Below, piece by piece: positions 1 to 9,254 of a DNA stretch of 64,000 bases. This stretch comes from CAYLMG01 sp964464635 (GTDB lineage Bacteria > Planctomycetota > Phycisphaerae > Sedimentisphaerales > Anaerobacaceae). The position numbers and the translations under genes are program-made. How positions within the stretch are numbered: the stretch's first letter is position 1; each line of letters opens with the position of its first letter. The notes under the pieces were generated by a model that was not told where the DNA came from, made no database searches, and worked only from the letters and a program-made list of their open reading frames with translations. Location: positions 16,881 to 80,880 of the forward strand of contig CAYXGT010000002.1 of the NCBI GenBank assembly GCA_964464635.1, read 5' to 3'.

Positions 1-173
1 ACGGATTTTGCCGGCCTGGTGATTTCAGCTTTACTTTCAGCAGCAGGAACAGTTTCAGAAACAGTCTGCGTCTCAGTCGTGTCGGCTGGTACCTTTTTTT
101 CCTCCTGACATCCGCAAATAAAGATAAGAACGGATGCTATAATACAAGCGAAATTGAATGAATAGGACTTCAT
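1..173 (-). CDS. Putative lipoprotein, N-terminal part only (cut by window edge)
   Basis: A leftward reading frame opens with ATG at 173, preceded by a good ribosome binding site (AAAGGAG), and runs off the left edge after 57 codons. The product starts with a short charged end, a hydrophobic stretch, and a lipobox-like I-C-G-C with the likely lipidated cysteine at residue 22. A Glu/Thr/Ser-rich linker follows, as in many envelope lipoproteins. The functional domain lies outside the window, so no role can be assigned. It diverges from the thioesterase gene on the other strand across about 275 bp. Confidence 0.7.
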   Translation of the reverse strand, partial: MKSYSFNFACIIASVLIFICGCQEEKKVPADTTETQTVSETVPAAESKAEITRPAKS

Positions 174-448
174 AATAAACTCCTTTCGACAAATAAATCT
201 GCCTTCAGCATCGATAAAAAAGATGCTTACTTAAAATACACAAGGTTTTATTTTCAAATATAAACGCGCATTATTTCACAAAAGCGTTCGAGGGTCAATG
301 TTTATTTTCATATTTGCTTTTTGGTTTTTTCAGGAGTTTGACAATCTGTTTGAAAGGCAGCTTTTATGTTGTTACAATATCGCGGGTGCGGCTTTTTGTG
401 CCGATTCCGGGGAGTAAAAAGGTTTAAGAGCTGAGAAAAGAGACAGGG

Positions 449-865
449 ATGGATTTTCCGCAGCGTATTACCATTGAGAGCAAAACAATAACTATTGTTC
501 CGCGTTACTGTGAGACGGACCAGGGCGGTGTGGTTCATCACAGCGTATATCCGGTCTGGTTCGAGATGGGCAGGACGGAGCTTCTTAGGGTCAATAAGGT
601 TGCTTATAAAGACCTTGAGGCAGCGGGCATTTTTTTTGTGATGGCGGAGCTCAATATAAGATACCGTCAGCCGGCAAGATATGACGAAAAACTCGAGCTT
701 GAGACGGTCTGCACGAAGGTAACGGCCAGTAAGATTGAACACAGCTATAAACTTACGCGGTGCAGCGATTCGGCGGTTCTGGCTGAGGGTACGAGCGTGC
801 TGGCGTGCATTAATTCGGATGGAAAGGTGCAGCGGGTACCGGATTTTTTGTACCCGGCTGGGTAA
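449..865 (+). CDS. Acyl-CoA thioesterase, YbgC/4-hydroxybenzoyl-CoA thioesterase family
   Basis: The 138-residue protein has the size and sequence of a single-hotdog thioesterase. The family's active-site region is visible: Y-C-E-T-D24-Q-G-G-V-V-H-H, followed by Y-P-V-W-F-E and a conserved R-T-E-L-L-R helix. Asp24 matches the catalytic aspartate of YbgC-type enzymes, which hydrolyse acyl-CoA thioesters in the cytoplasm. In proteobacteria ybgC sits with tol-pal genes; here no tol gene is adjacent, so the substrate is open. The start at 449 has only a weak GAGA/CAGGG-like site before it. The family is sure; the exact physiological role is not. Confidence 0.85.
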   Translation: MDFPQRITIESKTITIVPRYCETDQGGVVHHSVYPVWFEMGRTELLRVNKVAYKDLEAAGIFFVMAELNIRYRQPARYDEKLELETVCTKVTASKIEHSYKLTRCSDSAVLAEGTSVLACINSDGKVQRVPDFLYPAG

Positions 866-1499
866 AGAATCCTGCTTAGAGGTGAGTTTGAATTGACTTG
901 TCCGGGCGGGTCGGCTACACTAAAAAGAAAAAAGCAACCCTGCCACGTGGTGGCAGATAAAATTTGAAATATAAGATTTGAAAGAGAAAAGGAAGACTTC
1001 GAATAAATACAATGTAAAAAGAAATCCCCCCCCCGCCACCCATCTTTCGTTAATACTTCGGAGGGCAGGCAGAGGCGGGGGCTAATCGACCTTGCAGTGC
1101 AAGGGGCTAACATTTAGGGAAAATGGATTCCCGCCTGCGCGGGAATGACTATAGAGGTGTTCTCTACAAAGCAATTTGAAATATAAGATTTGAAAGAGAA
1201 AAGAAAGACTTCGAATAAATACAATGTAAAAAGAACCCCCCCCCCAGCCACCCATCCTTCGTTAATACTTCGGAGGGCAGGCAGAGGCGGGGGCTAATCG
1301 ACCTTGCAGTGCAAGGGGCTAACATTTAAGAAAAATGGATTCCCGCTTTCGCGGGAATGACGGTGTCGTTTACGCAGGTTTGAATAGGCGCAGGAAGCAG
1401 TTGCCGTCCGTCTTCGCTGCGCTACGCCGAGATAAATGCCGGCGACAGCTAAACGGCTCGGGCTGGGAGTTCGTGGTACTTTAGTAAAAGGGGTCTTTG
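866..1499. repeat. Repeat-filled intergenic region with a 190-bp direct duplication
   Basis: No gene is seen in this 634-bp gap. It contains two direct copies of a unit of about 189 bp (961-1149 and 1173-1361). Each copy has an AT-rich start, a C-run, a CTTCGGAGGGCAGGCAGAGG-type block, and an end in a palindrome made of ATTCCCGC and GCGGGAAT. The stretch 1125-1172 recurs in inverse orientation near 51.38-51.43 kb. At 1436-1484 is a degenerate copy of the dispersed GGCGAC...AAACGG...GGGCTGG palindromic unit described elsewhere in the window. The long C-runs differ by a base or so between copies. Confidence 0.85.
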
Positions 1500-2948
1500 A
1501 TGGGTTCGGGAAAAAGAGAAAGTTGCGGGCTTTTCGGTATTTTCGGTGATGAAGATGCGGTTAAAAAAACATATTTCGGTCTATACAGTCTGCAGCACAG
1601 GGGGCAGGAATCGGCAGGTATAGCGTCAAGTGATGGTGAGTCTGTTCATTGCTATAGTGGTATGGGTTCGGTTGCGAGGGTGTTTCGCAGCAGCAAAAGG
1701 GTTCTGGGGAGGCTGTCTAATCCCGCGGCGATAGGGCACGTGCGGTATTCGACGAGCGGCTCATCCAACCCTATCAACAGCCAGCCTCTTTTGACTGAAT
1801 ATTCACGCGGGCAATTGGCTATCGCGCATAACGGAAATCTGATTAATGCATCTCTGCTCCGTGATGAATATGAGGCTTACGGCAGCATATTCAAATCGAC
1901 ATCGGATACTGAGATAATAGCTCATTTAATGGCCAAGCCGACACACGTCAGCAATCCCGACCCCCTGGCACACGTACTGAATCATCTCCAGGGAGCATAT
2001 TGTCTGCTGTTTCTGTACCCTGACCGTATCGAGGCGGCCCGTGACCCTTATGGTATTCGCCCGTTATGCATAGGAAGGACAGAGAAGGGCAACTACGTGG
2101 TTGCAAGTGAGAGCTGCGCGTTTGATGCGATGGGCGCCGAATTTCTGCGTGAGGTCGAGCCGGGTGAGATTGTTACCATAGATAAAGAGGGACTGAGCAG
2201 CAGGTATTTCGTCAAGCAGGGAACGGTCAGCACGGCTCATTGTTTGTTCGAGCATATATATTTTGCGAAGCAGAGCAGCACGTTTTTCGGCGAGAACGTA
2301 CACGAGTTCAGGAAGAAGCTCGGCAGGCGGCTCGCGAAAGAGCACCCTGTTGAAGCCGACGTTGTGATACCGGTGCCGGATTCGGGGACATCGGCAGCGG
2401 TCGGCTACTCGCAGGGCAGCGGGATATCTTTCGATATGGGTCTGGTGAGAAGTCACTATGTCGGCAGGACGTTCATATCGCCGGACCAGAAGCTGCGGGA
2501 GCTGCAGGTAAAACTGAAACTGGCGGTTGTAAAAGAGGCTGTGGAAGGTAAACGTGTTGTCGTTGTTGACGATTCGATAGTGCGCGGGACGACCACCAAG
2601 GGCAAGATAACGGCTGTTCGCCAGGCGGGAGCGAAAGAGATTCATATGCGAGTGAGCTGTCCGCCGATAAGATTTCCCTGCTATTACGGGGTTGACTTTC
2701 CGACGAAGGAGGAGCTGATTGCGAACAATCGGACGCTCGAGCAGATAAGAGATTTTCTCGGCGTTGACAGTCTCGGCTATATGTCACTCGAAGGACTTTT
2801 GAGCTGCGCGGCCAAGGACAGCGATTGCTACTGCACAGCGTGCTGGAGCGGCAAATACAAGATACCGGTTGATGTTGCGGTCAATAAATTTACTATGGAA
2901 CGTTACCAGATGCGGATGTTTGATGATTTGCCCGATGTAAATGAGTAA
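1500..2948 (+). CDS. purF: Amidophosphoribosyltransferase
   Basis: First step of purine synthesis: PRPP plus glutamine gives phosphoribosylamine. The product is about 482 residues. ATG at 1500 is preferred over TTG at 1497 because AAGGGG lies at proper spacing. A short propeptide precedes S-C9-G-L-F-G-I-F-G; Cys9 should become the N-terminal nucleophile of the glutaminase domain after cleavage. The C-terminal phosphoribosyltransferase domain has the PRPP loop V-V-V-V-D-D-S-I-V-R-G-T-T-T-K-G. Cysteines in C-P-P-I-R-F-P-C and C-Y-C-T-A-C-W-S-G match the iron-sulphur type enzyme (Bacillus type). The gene overlaps purM by 8 nt, so the two are co-transcribed and probably translationally coupled. 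Confidence 0.96.
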   Translation: MGSGKRESCGLFGIFGDEDAVKKTYFGLYSLQHRGQESAGIASSDGESVHCYSGMGSVARVFRSSKRVLGRLSNPAAIGHVRYSTSGSSNPINSQPLLTEYSRGQLAIAHNGNLINASLLRDEYEAYGSIFKSTSDTEIIAHLMAKPTHVSNPDPLAHVLNHLQGAYCLLFLYPDRIEAARDPYGIRPLCIGRTEKGNYVVASESCAFDAMGAEFLREVEPGEIVTIDKEGLSSRYFVKQGTVSTAHCLFEHIYFAKQSSTFFGENVHEFRKKLGRRLAKEHPVEADVVIPVPDSGTSAAVGYSQGSGISFDMGLVRSHYVGRTFISPDQKLRELQVKLKLAVVKEAVEGKRVVVVDDSIVRGTTTKGKITAVRQAGAKEIHMRVSCPPIRFPCYYGVDFPTKEELIANNRTLEQIRDFLGVDSLGYMSLEGLLSCAAKDSDCYCTACWSGKYKIPVDVAVNKFTMERYQMRMFDDLPDVNE

Positions 2949-4008
2949 GTTTATAAGCTATGAGCAGTCGGGGGTAAGTATCGAAGCCAACGACCGGATG
3001 GTCGAGCGAATCCAGTCGTCTATGGCTGGTACGTTCGGTCCTCGTGTGATGGATTTGCCGGGCGGCTTTGCGGGTCTTTTTCGGCTTGACTATGACGAGA
3101 GGCTGTTCAAGAAGAATTACAAAAGGCCGGTGCTCGCGGCGTGCACGGACGGCGTGGGCAGCAAAGTTCAGCTCGCAGCGATGATGCCCAAGTACGATAC
3201 GGTCGGGATAGATCTGGTAGCGATGAACGTAAATGATATGCTGACGCTGGGTGCGGAGCCTTTATTCTTTCTTGACTATCTTGCGGTCAATAAACTTGAG
3301 CCTGAAGCGGTGGCCGAGATGGTAAGAGGCGTTGCTGAAGGCTGCAGGATGGCGGATTGCGCGCTTCTTGGGGGTGAGACTGCGGAGATGCCGGACACGT
3401 ATAAGAAAAACGATTTCGATATGGCGGGCTTTGCCGTCGGCGTCGTCGAGCGCAGGAAAATCATAACCGGCAGAAATATTCGCAAAGGTGACGTGATTTT
3501 AGGTTTGGCATCGAGCGGTCTGCACAGTAACGGCTATACGCTTGTTCGCAATATATGTTTCAAGGCGAACAATCTGAAGATGACCGACAAAATAGATGAG
3601 CTCGACGGGGCAAAGCTCGGTGATGTATTGCTCGAGCCGACGCGGATTTATGTTCGAGTGATAGTGAAGCTTTTGAGCGGGTACAAGGTCAAAAGAATCG
3701 TTCACGGTATGGCTCATATTACCGGCGGCGGGCTGGCGGGCAATATCGAGAGAATTTTGCCGAGAAGCTGTGATGCTGCTATAAACAAATCGAGCTGGGC
3801 TGTGCCTAAGGTGTTTGGCTTTCTGCAGAATAGAGGCCCGGTCGAAGAGGCTGAGATGTACAGGGTCTTTAATATGGGCATCGGGTATGTTTTAATCGTT
3901 GCGGAGGATTTTGCCGACTCGATATCGAACAAGCTCGGCCATTACGGCGAGAAGGTCTATAAAGTCGGCAGAATTACAAGCGGTGCGGGAAAAGTTATTA
4001 TAAAATAA
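2941..4008 (+). CDS. purM: Phosphoribosylformylglycinamidine cyclo-ligase (AIR synthetase)
   Basis: Fifth step of purine synthesis: ATP-dependent ring closure of FGAM to AIR. The protein has 355 residues, normal for PurM. Conserved family segments are visible: the D-G-V-G-S-K nucleotide-binding loop, D-L-V-A-M-N-V-N-D, G-G-E-T-A-E-M-P, S-S-G-L-H-S-N-G-Y-T and H-I-T-G-G-G-L. The start ATGAGTAA overlaps the last codons and stop of purF by 8 nt, giving a purF-purM operon. The next gene begins 190 bp later beyond a palindromic repeat. Confidence 0.96.
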   Translation: MSKFISYEQSGVSIEANDRMVERIQSSMAGTFGPRVMDLPGGFAGLFRLDYDERLFKKNYKRPVLAACTDGVGSKVQLAAMMPKYDTVGIDLVAMNVNDMLTLGAEPLFFLDYLAVNKLEPEAVAEMVRGVAEGCRMADCALLGGETAEMPDTYKKNDFDMAGFAVGVVERRKIITGRNIRKGDVILGLASSGLHSNGYTLVRNICFKANNLKMTDKIDELDGAKLGDVLLEPTRIYVRVIVKLLSGYKVKRIVHGMAHITGGGLAGNIERILPRSCDAAINKSSWAVPKVFGFLQNRGPVEEAEMYRVFNMGIGYVLIVAEDFADSISNKLGHYGEKVYKVGRITSGAGKVIIK

Positions 4009-4058
4009 AATGACCCAAGTAATGCTGACATATAGTTCATGTTGCGTTCAGAGCTTAA

Positions 4059-4155
4059 GTCGCAGTACCCTTCGATGGTTCGACCTTGCTCACCACAAGC
4101 AGGCTCAGGGCAGGCCGGCGACTGCTAAACGGCACGGGCTGGAAGCCCGTGTTAC
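4059..4155. repeat. Composite palindromic intergenic repeat
   Basis: The unit starts with GTCGC, contains a CTTCGATGG...GGCTCAGGGCAGGC block, closes with GGCGAC, and is followed by CTGCTAAACGG and the palindrome CACGGGCTGGAAGCCCGTG. The outer GTCGC/GGCGAC pair could fold into a long hairpin. The same composite occurs at 4850-4931 and, degenerate, near 1436-1484. It lies between purM and the PepSY-like gene. Confidence 0.8.
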
Positions 4156-4198
4156 TTTGCAAAATGTTTTTTGGTCTTGATAATGAAGGAGATTTAAG

Positions 4199-4795
4199 AT
4201 GAGATGGAAAGACCTAAAGCTGATTATGATTGTGGTAGTGATTGGGATTATTTTTTGTGCGGCGTCATACGCTATGAGAAGTAATGAAGCGGATGTGCAA
4301 AAGAACTCTGCCGAGGCTGTTGAAATGGGTGAGAGTGAACGCCAGATAACAGAAGCGGAGGTTCCTGCGGTTGTTTTGGCGGCTCTTAAGAAGCTTGCAG
4401 GCGGAGCTAAAATTACCGAGTTTGCAGAAGAAATCGAGTACGGCCACACTTTCTATGAGGGTTCGTGGAAAAGCCCTGACGGAAGAAACGTAGATTGTTT
4501 AGTAACGTCAAGCGGCGACCTTGTTGAAATCGAGGAAGAGATTCAGGCTGGTAAGGTGCCCGCTGCGGTTATGAAAGCGGCGTGGAAGGCCGCCGGCGAA
4601 GATACCAGGCTGGCGTTCGAGAGAAAGACGATGATTCTCTACGAGGTCAAATTCCAGAAAGGCGATAGCGGGCAGGAATTGCTTCTGAGTCCTGACGGCC
4701 GCTGTGTCGAAGAAGCGAGCGATAAAGGCAAAGCGGTTGAAGACGAAGATAATGATGACGATGGCGACGAAGATTTAGATGATGACGACGATTGA
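4199..4795 (+). CDS. Secreted or anchored PepSY-like protein with a poly-acidic tail
   Basis: A 198-residue protein. Residues about 7-25 form an N-terminal hydrophobic segment (signal or anchor). Two repeats of about 65 residues follow that resemble PepSY-like domains: each starts near V-P-A-A/V-V, has an A-x-K-K/W-K helix, and ends in strands with Y-E/H-x-x-F and L-V-E-I-E-E / C-V-E-E. The last 20 residues are almost only Asp and Glu, a tail that could bind cations or be disordered. The start has AAGGAGA upstream. It stands alone between palindromic repeats and shows no operon partner. The function is unknown; PepSY domains are often linked to inhibition or metal binding. Confidence 0.7.
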   Translation: MRWKDLKLIMIVVVIGIIFCAASYAMRSNEADVQKNSAEAVEMGESERQITEAEVPAVVLAALKKLAGGAKITEFAEEIEYGHTFYEGSWKSPDGRNVDCLVTSSGDLVEIEEEIQAGKVPAAVMKAAWKAAGEDTRLAFERKTMILYEVKFQKGDSGQELLLSPDGRCVEEASDKGKAVEDEDNDDDGDEDLDDDDD

Positions 4796-4797
4796 AA

Positions 4798-4931
4798 TAA
4801 CACGGCCAGGATGGCCGTGTTACCATGGGCTGGAAGCCCGCGGTACGATTTGAGTCCGAGTCGCCGTACCCTTCGACGCCGCTCAGGGCAGGCTGGCGAC
4901 TGCTAAACGGCACGGGCGGGCCCGTGTTATG
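4798..4931. repeat. Cluster of palindromic repeats (families A and B plus composite unit)
   Basis: Directly after the stop codon come a family A palindrome (ACGGCCAGGATGGCCGT), a family B palindrome (GGGCTGGAAGCCC), and then the composite GTCGCC...GGCGAC unit ending in CACGGGCGGGCCCGTG. Their position right behind the gene could let them act as transcript 3'-end hairpins, but no T-run follows, so a terminator role is not shown. Confidence 0.85.
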
Positions 4932-4952
4932 ATGTGTATCGAGTCCTGTTAG

Positions 4953-5960
4953 ATGATTAAGTCAATAATCAGGCTTTTGGCGGGGGCTATATTATACGGC
5001 GGTTTTGCCGTATATCTTTATCAGCCTTACTTTGGAAGTTTCGAGCGGTTTCAATATGTACTTGTCGTAAGTGCTGTCGGCGGCGGTGTCGGCTGTTATC
5101 TTTTGAGCAGGCGGTGGACGAAGTCATTTTTCGGCTCGTTTTTTGCCGGAGCGATTTACGGGTTCGGGCCTTTTATGCTCGGCCTGTCGGGCTATCATCC
5201 GGCGGTATCGGTCCTGGCGGCGAGTATTCCGTGGTTATTTTTGCCGGCAGGCTTGTGGCCGAGGGGGAAGCTGCGTGCACTGCGGGCGGTTTTGAGTCTT
5301 TTGCCCTTTGCAGCGGTAATTGTTTTTTTTCAGGCTGCGGAGCATTTTCGATTTTATCCCGTGCCGAAAGGTACTGCGATAGGGACGATTGACCTTTTGG
5401 GTTTATTATCAGCTTTGGTGGCGGCGAAACGGGGTCCTGTTCTTATCGGCTTTTATCATATACCGATTGCAGCTTTGATTATCGGTATTGCGATGCTGAT
5501 AAAAGCAAGGCGTCTTGGGACGATTGCAATTATTGCCGCGAGTATTGCCGCCAGTTTTTATGGGCAGGTTCTGTCGGTCAGTCCTTTTATGTGGTTTTCG
5601 ATTGCGGCTGTGTGTTTGTCGATAGTAATCGGTGTTGGTATTGACGGCCTGGCACTGACGGGAGCGGCTGACAGGAAATGGATTCTTGCGGCAGAGATTA
5701 TAATGCTGTCACTTGCGATAGTGACGTTATTGATGGCGAGCAAATATTTCCAGACCTTTTTAGGTCTGGGGGCCGGCTACGCAAGGGGCTTCGTTGAATC
5801 GGGGAAGATGTATATACTCGGTGCGGCTGCGATGGGTATTTTGTTTTTTATGGCGCGGACACAAAAGCAATTGACATTCGTAAAGCTGATTTTGCTGTCG
5901 TGTGCGGTCGGCGTTGATATATTTATTTGTGCACAGTATGTAATTGATTGTGTTATGTGA
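4953..5960 (+). CDS. Polytopic membrane protein of unknown function
   Basis: A 335-residue, very hydrophobic protein with about nine or ten likely membrane spans separated by short basic loops (for example R-R-W-T-K and K-A-R-R-L-G). I recognise no catalytic or transport motif. Gly/Ala/Phe-rich helices such as those around residues 50-90 could suggest a carrier, but nothing specific supports it. It lies between a repeat cluster and a protease gene, about 120 bp before the latter, and may be transcribed alone. No named family can be assigned from reading alone. Confidence 0.6.
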   Translation: MIKSIIRLLAGAILYGGFAVYLYQPYFGSFERFQYVLVVSAVGGGVGCYLLSRRWTKSFFGSFFAGAIYGFGPFMLGLSGYHPAVSVLAASIPWLFLPAGLWPRGKLRALRAVLSLLPFAAVIVFFQAAEHFRFYPVPKGTAIGTIDLLGLLSALVAAKRGPVLIGFYHIPIAALIIGIAMLIKARRLGTIAIIAASIAASFYGQVLSVSPFMWFSIAAVCLSIVIGVGIDGLALTGAADRKWILAAEIIMLSLAIVTLLMASKYFQTFLGLGAGYARGFVESGKMYILGAAAMGILFFMARTQKQLTFVKLILLSCAVGVDIFICAQYVIDCVM

Positions 5961-6079
5961 AAAAAAGCTTTTATTTAATACTTGACAATGACGGTAGAAT
6001 TCAATACAATCGGTGACAGTTGGAAACGGGGCCTTATCGCATAATCGAGCGGGACAGGAGGCTGATTCGGAGGACAAAA

Positions 6080-8608
6080 ATGGAGTGTAATAATCACCGG
6101 AAAGGGGCGGGAAATTTCAGCAGGTTTTTGTCAATCGTTTTCATTTCGGTTTTATTATTTTTTACGAGTTTTATTTCGGCTGAGCCTGTAAATAGAGAAA
6201 AAGCGGAAAAGTTAGTTGTCGGCTGGCTGAAGGCTGAGGAGCGGCCGTTGGGGGCAAAGCTCGGCGGGACGATAAGAGAGACCGTCGTCTATAACGATGA
6301 GGCCGGCGATGTGCTGTATTATGTTATCTATCTTGAGCCGGGCGGTTTTGTAATTGTTGCGGGAGACGATTCGGCTGAGCCGGTTATTTGTTTTGCAGAG
6401 GCCGGTGAGTTCGACCCATCCGAGGATAATCCGTTAGGCGCCCTTGTCAAAAGAGATTTGCCCAACCGTATAGCTGCAGCCAGAGCGATGCCGAAGGCGA
6501 GCGTGCAGGCATTAAACAACAAGGAAAGATGGGACAGGCTTAGCGGATATGCCGAAAGCGGCGATATGGGAATTCTCGGTGTTGATGTGGTGAGCGACGT
6601 TCGTGTTGAGCCTTTTGTTTTGAGCGCGTGGGGACAATCGACTATTGGCCACATTATTGGTTATCCGGCGTGCTATAATTATTACACGCCGCCCTACGGT
6701 GCAGGTGACCCTGACAATTATCCCTGCGGCTGTGTTGCGACTGCGACGAGTCAGTTGATGCGTTATCACGAGCACCCGGCGAGCTATGACTGGGCTAATA
6801 TGCCGCTGGAGCCTGATTTGGGCACGCCGGAGCCGCAGCGGCAGACAATAGGTGATTTGTGCTTCGATGTTGCCGAGGCTATCGATACCGATTACGACCC
6901 TGACGGTTCGAGCGCATCTCTGTACGATGCCGACATTAAGCTGGTTTCGAGCTTCGGCTACTCGAATTCCATTTATGGAGTTACTCCCTCAATAGGTTCG
7001 GTTCTCAATGCGATAATTAATCCTAATCTGGATTCGGGCAAAGCAGTTATCCTCGGTTTTGAGGGTCCCGACGGCGGGCATGCGGTTGTTTGTGACGGTT
7101 ACGGCTATAACTCGGCGACGCTTTATCATCATTTGAATATGGGCTGGGACGGCTCGGACGACGCCTGGTATAACCTGCCGATAGTGGATGCGTACTATTA
7201 CTATGATATCGTTGACGACTGTATATATAATGTTTTTGTGTCCGGGACGGGCGAGATTATAAGCGGTCGGGTGACGGATTCAGGGGGCAATCCAATTCCG
7301 GCTGTCACGGTGACGGCGACCGCGTCGGGGGCCGGGCCTTACGTTGCGGTTACCAACGGCAAAGGCATATACGCCCTTGCGAACGTTGCATCGAATAAAT
7401 ATTATACATTAACAGCGAGCAAGCCCCCTTATGAATTTGCGAACAAAAATGCATCGACAGGCCAATCGAGCGATTCTAGGATTACGAGCAACTGCGGTAA
7501 CGTGTGGGCTGTCAATTTTGTCTCGCAGGGCGAGTCACCGCCTGTGGCGTATGAGCAGGAAATCGAGACGACCTCGGGGACGATTGAGACTATAACGCTG
7601 CAGGCGGGCGACGACGGTCTGCCGAATCCGCCAGGTCAGTTGCGTTATATAATCACACAATTGCCGGGTCGCGGCAGACTCACGGACCCCGGCGGCGGTG
7701 TGATATGGGATTTGCCTTATGTGATTTTAGGCAACGGCAACGTCGTCGAGTATCAAAGCTGCGGTTATTATGCAGGGCCTGACAATTTCGAATTTGTTGC
7801 GAACGATTACGGCACAGCTTCGTCGGGCGGTGACAGTGAGCCGGCGACGGTGAGTATCGATGTCGATAATGTTGTATATACCACATTCGAGCTGCAAACG
7901 AACCTGTACGCATACTGGCCTATGCATACAAATTACCATGACAGCCGAACGCAGGTGATATATCTGTCAAATGAAATTGGAGATGCCAAAACGATAACCG
8001 ACCTTGCACTGGACGTTTACCAGGTGCCGGGACAGATGCTTAACAACTGGACGATACGAATGAAACATACCAGCAAGAACTATTACCCCGGCTATCCATA
8101 TTTTGAGACGGGCGGCTGGACGATTGTTTACCAGAACAATGAAACAATAAGCTCGGCGGGATGGCAGAATTTTCACTTCCAGAACGCCTTCACATATAAC
8201 GGCACAAGTAATTTGATGATAGATTTCAGTCACAACAACAGCTCTTACTCCTATGATGGTTATTGTATGGTCTCGGATATGAGCCTTGACCGCGTAGTGC
8301 TGTCATTCGCAAACAGTACTTACGGTGACCCGCTTGACTGGTCTGATTCCTACTGCCCGGGAATATATCTTTCATCGGGTGTTCCGAATATTAAGCTTAC
8401 AGGGACGGTGCCCGCGGAGCCGCTGACAGGTGACTTCGAGCGGGACTGCGACGTTGATTTTGTCGATGTGGCAATTATGGCTGAGGCCTGGCAGAGTCAA
8501 TTCGGCGAGCCGGGCTTTAACGAAGACTGCGACATTGTGCCGGATAACGAAATCAACACCAAAGACCTTGAGCAGCTTTTAATGAGCTGGCTTGCCGATG
8601 CATTTTAA
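6080..8608 (+). CDS. Secreted C10 (streptopain-like) cysteine protease with C-terminal dockerin
   Basis: Translation is set at ATG 6080 (GGAGG before it); an upstream TTG at 6020 would spoil the signal peptide. The 842-residue product has a signal peptide (about residues 14-34) and a propeptide of about 130 residues resembling the streptopain/Spi inhibitor region. The peptidase C10 domain follows, with Cys218 in C-G-C-V-A-T-A and His334 in G-G-H-A-V-V. After it come a carboxypeptidase-regulatory-like beta domain (I-S-G-R-V-T-D), an Ig/cadherin-like domain, another beta-rich region, and a type I dockerin-like tail with D-x-D-x-D repeats. Secreted proteolysis and cell-surface attachment are inferred. 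The active enzyme type is well supported; the substrate is unknown. Confidence 0.85.
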   Translation: MECNNHRKGAGNFSRFLSIVFISVLLFFTSFISAEPVNREKAEKLVVGWLKAEERPLGAKLGGTIRETVVYNDEAGDVLYYVIYLEPGGFVIVAGDDSAEPVICFAEAGEFDPSEDNPLGALVKRDLPNRIAAARAMPKASVQALNNKERWDRLSGYAESGDMGILGVDVVSDVRVEPFVLSAWGQSTIGHIIGYPACYNYYTPPYGAGDPDNYPCGCVATATSQLMRYHEHPASYDWANMPLEPDLGTPEPQRQTIGDLCFDVAEAIDTDYDPDGSSASLYDADIKLVSSFGYSNSIYGVTPSIGSVLNAIINPNLDSGKAVILGFEGPDGGHAVVCDGYGYNSATLYHHLNMGWDGSDDAWYNLPIVDAYYYYDIVDDCIYNVFVSGTGEIISGRVTDSGGNPIPAVTVTATASGAGPYVAVTNGKGIYALANVASNKYYTLTASKPPYEFANKNASTGQSSDSRITSNCGNVWAVNFVSQGESPPVAYEQEIETTSGTIETITLQAGDDGLPNPPGQLRYIITQLPGRGRLTDPGGGVIWDLPYVILGNGNVVEYQSCGYYAGPDNFEFVANDYGTASSGGDSEPATVSIDVDNVVYTTFELQTNLYAYWPMHTNYHDSRTQVIYLSNEIGDAKTITDLALDVYQVPGQMLNNWTIRMKHTSKNYYPGYPYFETGGWTIVYQNNETISSAGWQNFHFQNAFTYNGTSNLMIDFSHNNSSYSYDGYCMVSDMSLDRVVLSFANSTYGDPLDWSDSYCPGIYLSSGVPNIKLTGTVPAEPLTGDFERDCDVDFVDVAIMAEAWQSQFGEPGFNEDCDIVPDNEINTKDLEQLLMSWLADAF

Positions 8609-8654
8609 CTCGGGCTTGGAGCCCGTGTTATCACGGCCAAGATGGCCGTGATAC
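8609..8654. repeat. Paired palindromes B then A between convergent genes
   Basis: A CGGGCTTGGAGCCCG palindrome is followed by CACGGCCAAGATGGCCGTG. They fill the whole gap between the convergent protease and YlxP genes and could serve as a shared hairpin barrier for both transcripts. No T-run is present. Confidence 0.85.
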
Positions 8655-8656
8655 AA

Positions 8657-8938
8657 TTAGAATATTTCACGTTCGATTGTGCCGAGATAGAATCGGCCGT
8701 CCCTGCGCATAAAGTTTATGATTTTGTCTAATTGTGTGTCGATGAACTGCTGCTGGTTTGAAACGATGCTTATCGCGATGACGGCTGAGAGCTTATTATC
8801 GTTATGTCCGACCTCGGCGGCGGAGACGTTGAACCGGCTGCGAAGCCGCTCGACGAGGCTCTTGACGATGCTGCGTTTGGCCTTGAGCGAATCCACGCCG
8901 GAAAGGTGCAACTGAGCTTTCAATACACCGACAATCAT
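8657..8938 (-). CDS. YlxP-like DUF503 protein
   Basis: A 93-residue protein starting M-I-V-G-V-L, the usual start of DUF503 proteins. Family features seen are H-L-x-G-x-x-S-L-K-A-K-R near residues 10-22, an R-S-R-F-N-V-S-A-A-E-V segment and the long C-terminal helix. In firmicutes ylxP lies in the nusA-infB-rbfA operon and is linked to ribosome maturation; here it is alone. The frame extends 19 codons upstream, but that extension is made of a low-complexity GATTCTCG-type tract, so the family-consistent start at 8938 is chosen. It is convergent with the protease gene. Confidence 0.85.
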   Translation of the reverse strand: MIVGVLKAQLHLSGVDSLKAKRSIVKSLVERLRSRFNVSAAEVGHNDNKLSAVIAISIVSNQQQFIDTQLDKIINFMRRDGRFYLGTIEREIF

Positions 8939-9254
8939 AAATACTCGATACCGGATTCTCGTTACTTGATTCTCGATTCTGGATATCGCCGTCACGTTTG
9001 TTCAATATAACACGTCCATCTTTGCAGTCTTACGATATCAGTGATAAATAAGGCTGTCAACAGAATCTTTGAAGACGCCCGCCTCTATTGTGATTGTTCT
9101 GGTAGTAATGAAGACCTATATCGATATAAAGCTTCACCTTCGCGAGTACAAAAAATTCAAATCTAAGTTCAGAAACAAGCTGCAATAATTTCCAAAAATT
9201 TTTAGCACTTTGAGATTAAAAATCATATAATCTCTTTTTTTGAGAGGACGTAGT
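8939..9254. other. Intergenic region without a recognised gene
   Basis: This 316-bp stretch begins with a low-complexity tract of CTCGAT/GATTCTCG words directly upstream of ylxP. It continues as AT-rich DNA with a short unassigned open frame ending at 9186. It marks the border between housekeeping genes on the left and accessory genes on the right. I see no tRNA, integrase or clear attachment site in it. Confidence 0.5.

Noticed and set aside
1021..1290. Possible CRISPR array in the repeat-rich gap before purF
   Set aside because: Only two long direct copies exist, without short regular repeats and unique spacers.
9069..9186. Short open frame ending before the DUF3800 gene
   Set aside because: About 38 codons, no start signal and no similarity recognised; could be a decayed gene end but cannot be supported.
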